From the NCBI GenBank assembly GCA_964389545.1, contig CAYMDN010000014.1:1-29244 (forward strand): a stretch of DNA of 29,244 nt. Direction: 5' to 3'. This document shows, piece by piece, positions 27,154-29,244 of the stretch; within the stretch, counting starts at the first letter, position 1, and each line of letters begins with the position of its first letter. This DNA comes from UMGS1781 sp964389545. Its GTDB lineage: Bacteria > Bacillota > Clostridia > TANB77 > CAG-508. The notes beneath the pieces are model-generated. The model did no database searches, had not been told where the DNA came from, and was given only the letters and a program-made list of their open reading frames with translations. The position numbers and the translations under genes were made by a program.

Positions 27154-27933
27154 ATGAAAAAGAAGAGTAAAAGCAAAGGCTATAAAAAGATTGTATATAT
27201 TTATGGATCTATAATTATAGCGCTATTGATAACATGCATAAGTGTATATATTAGCTACAGTAAAAAACTCAAAGAAGCAACAAAGCAAAGTGTATTAGCG
27301 ACAGAAAAATTAGAGGCAACAGTACCTGATAGTGTATATCAAGAGGCAAGTGCAGAACTAAGTAAAAGTATACAAGAAGCTATAAAAGAAAGTCAGGATG
27401 AATTAAAACAAATTCGAGAAGAACAAAAAGAAGAACTACTAAGTACAAGCGTAGAAGAGAATAGTGTACCAGAGCCAGAAACAACACCAGAACCTATTCC
27501 AGAACCAGAGCCAGAACCTGTAAAACCAATAGCTTTTATATATCCAGTAGACGGAGAAATATTAAAAGAGTATGCAGCAGAAAATCTAATTTTTTCAGAG
27601 ACACTACAAGAATGGATAACTCATAACGGAATAGACATAAAAGCTCCGAGAACAACAATTGTAAAATCTGCAGAGGATGGAACCATAACAGGAATAAAAA
27701 AAGATCCAAGATATGGGTTAACCATAATTATTGAACACAGAGATGGCTATAAAACTATATATTCAAATTTATTAACGACAGAACTTGTTAAAGAAGGTGA
27801 GATTGTTACCAAAGGACAGAGTATTGGAACCGTTGGTAATTCCGCAATATTTGAAATTGCGGACGAACCACATTTGCATTTTGAACTTTTGAAAAATGAA
27901 GAACATGTCGATCCAAAAATGTATATAAAATAA
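27154..27933 (+). CDS. spoIIQ: SpoIIQ-like LytM/M23 endopeptidase
   Basis: Forespore partner of SpoIIIAH in the engulfment channel. ATG at 27154 chosen: AGGAGG at 27142-27147 is 6 nt upstream, while the ATG at 27136 lies before it. 259 aa: a membrane helix (about 14-33), a coiled segment, a Pro/Glu linker (PEPETTPEPIPEPEPEP) and a C-terminal M23 domain. Zinc ligands are complete: His157/Asp161 (HNGID) and His240-Leu-His242. Clostridial SpoIIQ retains these, while Bacillus SpoIIQ lacks one. It is placed next to spoIID. Confidence 0.9.
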   Translation: MKKKSKSKGYKKIVYIYGSIIIALLITCISVYISYSKKLKEATKQSVLATEKLEATVPDSVYQEASAELSKSIQEAIKESQDELKQIREEQKEELLSTSVEENSVPEPETTPEPIPEPEPEPVKPIAFIYPVDGEILKEYAAENLIFSETLQEWITHNGIDIKAPRTTIVKSAEDGTITGIKKDPRYGLTIIIEHRDGYKTIYSNLLTTELVKEGEIVTKGQSIGTVGNSAIFEIADEPHLHFELLKNEEHVDPKMYIK

Positions 27934-27968
27934 GTAACATAAAATACGAATTTAAATAAAAACTTTAC

Positions 27969-27997
27969 TTTACTTTTTCCAATATTTGTGTTATAAT
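27969..27997 (+). promoter_or_regulatory. Promoter for the carD-like gene
   Basis: TTTACT (27969-27974), 17-nt spacer, TATAAT (27992-27997) with an extended -10 TGT. Confidence 0.75.
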
Positions 27998-28045
27998 AGT
28001 ATTTGTTGATAGAACAATAGATTGCAGAAAAGGAGTGACGCGTGT

Positions 28046-28594
28046 ATGTTTAATATAGGTGATAAAGTCGTTTATCCAATGCATGGAGCAGGAATAATTG
28101 AAAATATAGAAGAAAAAAACATTGGCGGACAAAAATTAGAATACTATTCAATAAAAATGCCAGGAGAAGTAAAGGTTATGGTACCAACAGCTAAAGCTGA
28201 TCAAGTGGGCGTTCGTGGTATTATTGACGAAGAAACTGCAGGTAAAGTATTTGATATTTTAGAAGCTAATTCTACAGAAATGTCTATGAATTGGAATAAA
28301 AGATATAGAGACAACATGGAAAAAATCAAAAGTGGTGACGTATGCGAAGTTGCTGACGTAGTTAGAAATCTAAGTTTAAAACAAAAAGAGAAAGGTTTAT
28401 CAACAGGGGAGAAGAAAATGCTTTTAAATGCAAAACAAATTTTAGTCAGTGAATTGACATTAGTTAGCAAATTAGGACAAGAAAAAGTCGAAGAAATGAT
28501 AGAAGCTAAAATAAACAATTCATTTGAAGAGTACGTTAAAACAGAAGAAAAAGCAGAATCATCTGTCAAAAAATTTATTCCTTATTGGAAATAA
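28046..28594 (+). CDS. CarD/CdnL-family transcription regulator
   Basis: 182 aa. The start is the ATG at 28046, with AAAGGAG (28029-28035) 10 nt upstream; the TTG at 28022 would precede the site. N-terminal Tudor-like RNA-polymerase-interacting domain (MFNIGDKVVYPMHGAGIIENIEE), then a helical DNA-binding C-terminal domain (NWNKRYRDNMEKIKSGDVCEVADVVRNL). CarD proteins bind the RNAP beta subunit and stabilise promoter open complexes. It has its own promoter and terminator. Confidence 0.93.
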   Translation: MFNIGDKVVYPMHGAGIIENIEEKNIGGQKLEYYSIKMPGEVKVMVPTAKADQVGVRGIIDEETAGKVFDILEANSTEMSMNWNKRYRDNMEKIKSGDVCEVADVVRNLSLKQKEKGLSTGEKKMLLNAKQILVSELTLVSKLGQEKVEEMIEAKINNSFEEYVKTEEKAESSVKKFIPYWK

Positions 28595-28601
28595 TATAAA
28601 T

Positions 28602-28638
28602 AACTAAATGTAATTCATATTACATTTAGTTTTTTTTT
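28602..28638 (+). terminator. Terminator after the carD-like gene
   Basis: A perfect 13-bp stem, AACTAAATGTAAT (28602-28614) and ATTACATTTAGTT (28619-28631), loop TCAT, then T to 28638. Confidence 0.93.
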
Positions 28639-28657
28639 GGAAAATTACAAAAATATT

Positions 28658-28686
28658 TTGTTTTTAACAATAAGATATGATAAAAT
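28658..28686 (+). promoter_or_regulatory. Promoter for pyrH
   Basis: TTGTTT (28658-28663), 17-nt spacer, TAAAAT (28681-28686) with an extended -10 TGA. Confidence 0.55.
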
Positions 28687-28716
28687 AAGTTACGAAAAAA
28701 TTAATGGAGGTTTTTT

Positions 28717-29244
28717 ATGAAAACAGCGTATAAACGTATTTTATTAAAGCTTAGTGGAGAAGCTTTAGCTGGCGAAAGAAAAAACGGAGTAGATGCAAAA
28801 GTTATAGGAGAGATTTGTGACAAAATAAAAGAAGTAGTAGATATGGGAGTGCAAGTTTCTATAGTTGTAGGAGGAGGAAACTTCTGGAGAGGTAGATATG
28901 GACACGAAATGGAAAGAACAACATCAGACTATATGGGAATGTTAGCGACTACTATAAATGGTTTAGCATTACAAGATGCACTAGAAGTTAGAGGAATATA
29001 TACAAGATTACAAACAGCTATTGAAATGAGAGAAATAGCAGAACCATATATTAAAAGAAAAGCAATTAAACACTTAGAAAAAGGAAGAGTAGTTATTTTT
29101 GCATGTGGTACTGGTAATCCATATTTTTCAACAGACACAGGAGCAGCATTAAGAGCAGCAGAAATGGATTCAGAAGTTATATTATTAGCAAAAACAATAG
29201 ATGGGGTATATTCAGCAGACCCAAAAGAGGATAAAAATGCAGTT
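28717..29244 (+). CDS. pyrH: Uridylate kinase (UMP kinase), 3' end outside window
   Basis: Phosphorylates UMP to UDP. ATG at 28717 with GGAGG 6 nt upstream; 176 residues are present of about 235-240. Amino-acid kinase fold: RILLKLSGEALAG at the N-terminus, VVGGGNFWRGR, GLALQDALE, and the acceptor-site segment IFACGTGNPYFSTDTGAALRAAE. Not interrupted in the visible part, and no in-frame CGG. Confidence 0.95.
   Translation, partial: MKTAYKRILLKLSGEALAGERKNGVDAKVIGEICDKIKEVVDMGVQVSIVVGGGNFWRGRYGHEMERTTSDYMGMLATTINGLALQDALEVRGIYTRLQTAIEMREIAEPYIKRKAIKHLEKGRVVIFACGTGNPYFSTDTGAALRAAEMDSEVILLAKTIDGVYSADPKEDKNAV

Noticed and set aside
1..29244. tRNA, rRNA, riboswitch or CRISPR elements
   Set aside because: I looked in the intergenic stretches (all under about 230 bases) and saw none that I could support; in particular no tRNA able to explain CGG decoding lies in this window.

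Overview
The window is an AT-rich, endospore-forming Clostridia (Firmicutes) chromosome segment, probably from a metagenome assembly: it has a 10-base N gap inside prs, and its ends cut ppdK (5') and pyrH (3'). The evidence for Clostridia is the spoIIAA-spoIIAB-sigF-spoIID-spoIIQ block, an N-terminal zinc-finger ClpE-type unfoldase, AGGAGG ribosome binding sites, and Arg codons that are mostly AGA. I do not recognise the exact species.

Layout. 1-3188: pyruvate phosphate dikinase (C-terminal part), a flavin-reductase-like protein and PRPP synthetase. 3348-11400: a giant cyclic beta-1,2-glucan synthase (about 2,680 aa) split by one +1 frameshift. 11512-13628: a two-gene ABC-2 exporter (ATPase and permease). 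13631-14320: a compositionally foreign gene on the minus strand with its own promoter, ribosome binding site and terminator. 14476-17248: comM (split by three +1 frameshifts), dprA and yraN, a DNA-uptake/recombination cluster. 17306-18031: a FabG-like SDR. 18077-19369 (minus): a stand-alone CBM25-like protein and an HTH-S24 regulator without its catalytic dyad. 19596-19791: a small XRE regulator split by one +1 frameshift. 19900-24462: a VanW-family wall protein and ClpE-like ATPase. 24597-27933: sporulation genes. 28046-29244: CarD-type regulator and pyrH.

The most notable signal is recoding. Five frame breaks in three otherwise well-preserved genes (cyclic glucan synthase 6621, comM 14869, 15152 and 15540, XRE regulator 19704) have the same form: an in-frame CGG codon at which reading must move +1, so that CGGN is passed as GGN (Gly). 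The Gly falls each time at a position where the family has Gly, including the comM Walker A Gly. In about 8,900 codons of the other native reading frames I found no in-frame CGG by eye, although the trinucleotide CGG is common out of frame and CGU and CGA are used for Arg. The parsimonious reading is that CGG is an unassigned or 'hungry' codon here and directs programmed +1 frameshifting, or quadruplet CGGN decoding as Gly. The only ordinary in-frame CGGs (two) lie in the foreign GC-rich gene at 13672-14247. Systematic sequencing error is the main competing explanation and can be tested directly.
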